Shown piece after piece: positions 63,906-64,000 of a stretch of DNA of 64,000 nt. Under the pieces are notes generated by a model. The model searched no databases. It saw nothing but the letters and a program-made list of their open reading frames with translations, and was not told where the DNA came from. The DNA is from Channallabes apus (Eukaryota > Chordata > Actinopteri > Siluriformes > Clariidae), in contig CM060107.1 in the NCBI GenBank assembly GCA_030522415.1, positions 27,742,571 through 27,806,570 of the forward strand, in the 5' to 3' direction. Position 1 is the first letter of the stretch, and the number at the start of each line of letters is the position of its first letter. The translations under genes were made by a program, and so were the position numbers.

Positions 63906-64000
63906 TTGAAAAATCTTTTGAAAATATTTTTGAACAGCAATTTATTAACTTGAATATTTTTGCATTGAATTTTAAATGCTTGAATTACATTTTCACTTGA

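Overview
This is vertebrate nuclear DNA, almost certainly from a teleost fish. It has GT-AG split genes with introns of several kilobases, teleost-type Tc1 and hAT transposons, a tRNA-derived SINE, LINE relics and many long dinucleotide microsatellites. The SINE tail and repeat mix would fit an ostariophysan such as a catfish, but that is inference. I see no bacterial features, rRNA genes, CRISPR arrays or viral genes.

Two protein-coding genes are well supported, and they converge tail to tail. On the plus strand, klf13 has two coding exons (4190-4637 and 18957-19285) joined across a 14.3 kb intron. The 258-residue product is a Kruppel-like factor with three C2H2 zinc fingers. On the minus strand, otud7a has ten coding exons between 56779 and 38177. 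They join in frame to 908 residues: the end of a UBA-like region, a complete OTU cysteine-protease domain and a C-terminal A20-type zinc finger. The first coding exon of otud7a (about 50 residues) is not visible and probably lies beyond the right edge. The same convergent KLF13/OTUD7A pair occurs at human 15q13.3, which supports both names.

Layout. 1-3.7 kb: upstream DNA with two copies of a retroposon tail. 3.7-5.6 kb: CpG-rich klf13 promoter, leader and exon 1. 4.6-19.0 kb: klf13 intron, holding a 1,620-bp Tc1-like transposon nested inside an older hAT-like element (12.0-14.5 kb). 19.3-about 21.8 kb: probable klf13 3' UTR. 21.8-38.1 kb: AT-rich intergenic DNA with a decayed Tc1-like element and a TA-flanked MITE. 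38.2-56.8 kb: otud7a, with relics, a SINE, microsatellites and rearranged repeats in its introns. 56.8-64 kb: presumably the 5' intron of otud7a, with repeats, a MITE, a LINE relic and a degenerate minisatellite running to the window edge.

The two genes are not known to act together biochemically. KLF13 is a GC/CACCC-box transcription factor in the nucleus; OTUD7A is a deubiquitinase. I found no convincing new biological system. The most useful leads are the upstream ATGs in the klf13 leader, the nested transposons, internally inverted copies of one repeat family, and a few unexplained noncoding blocks that may be regulatory.
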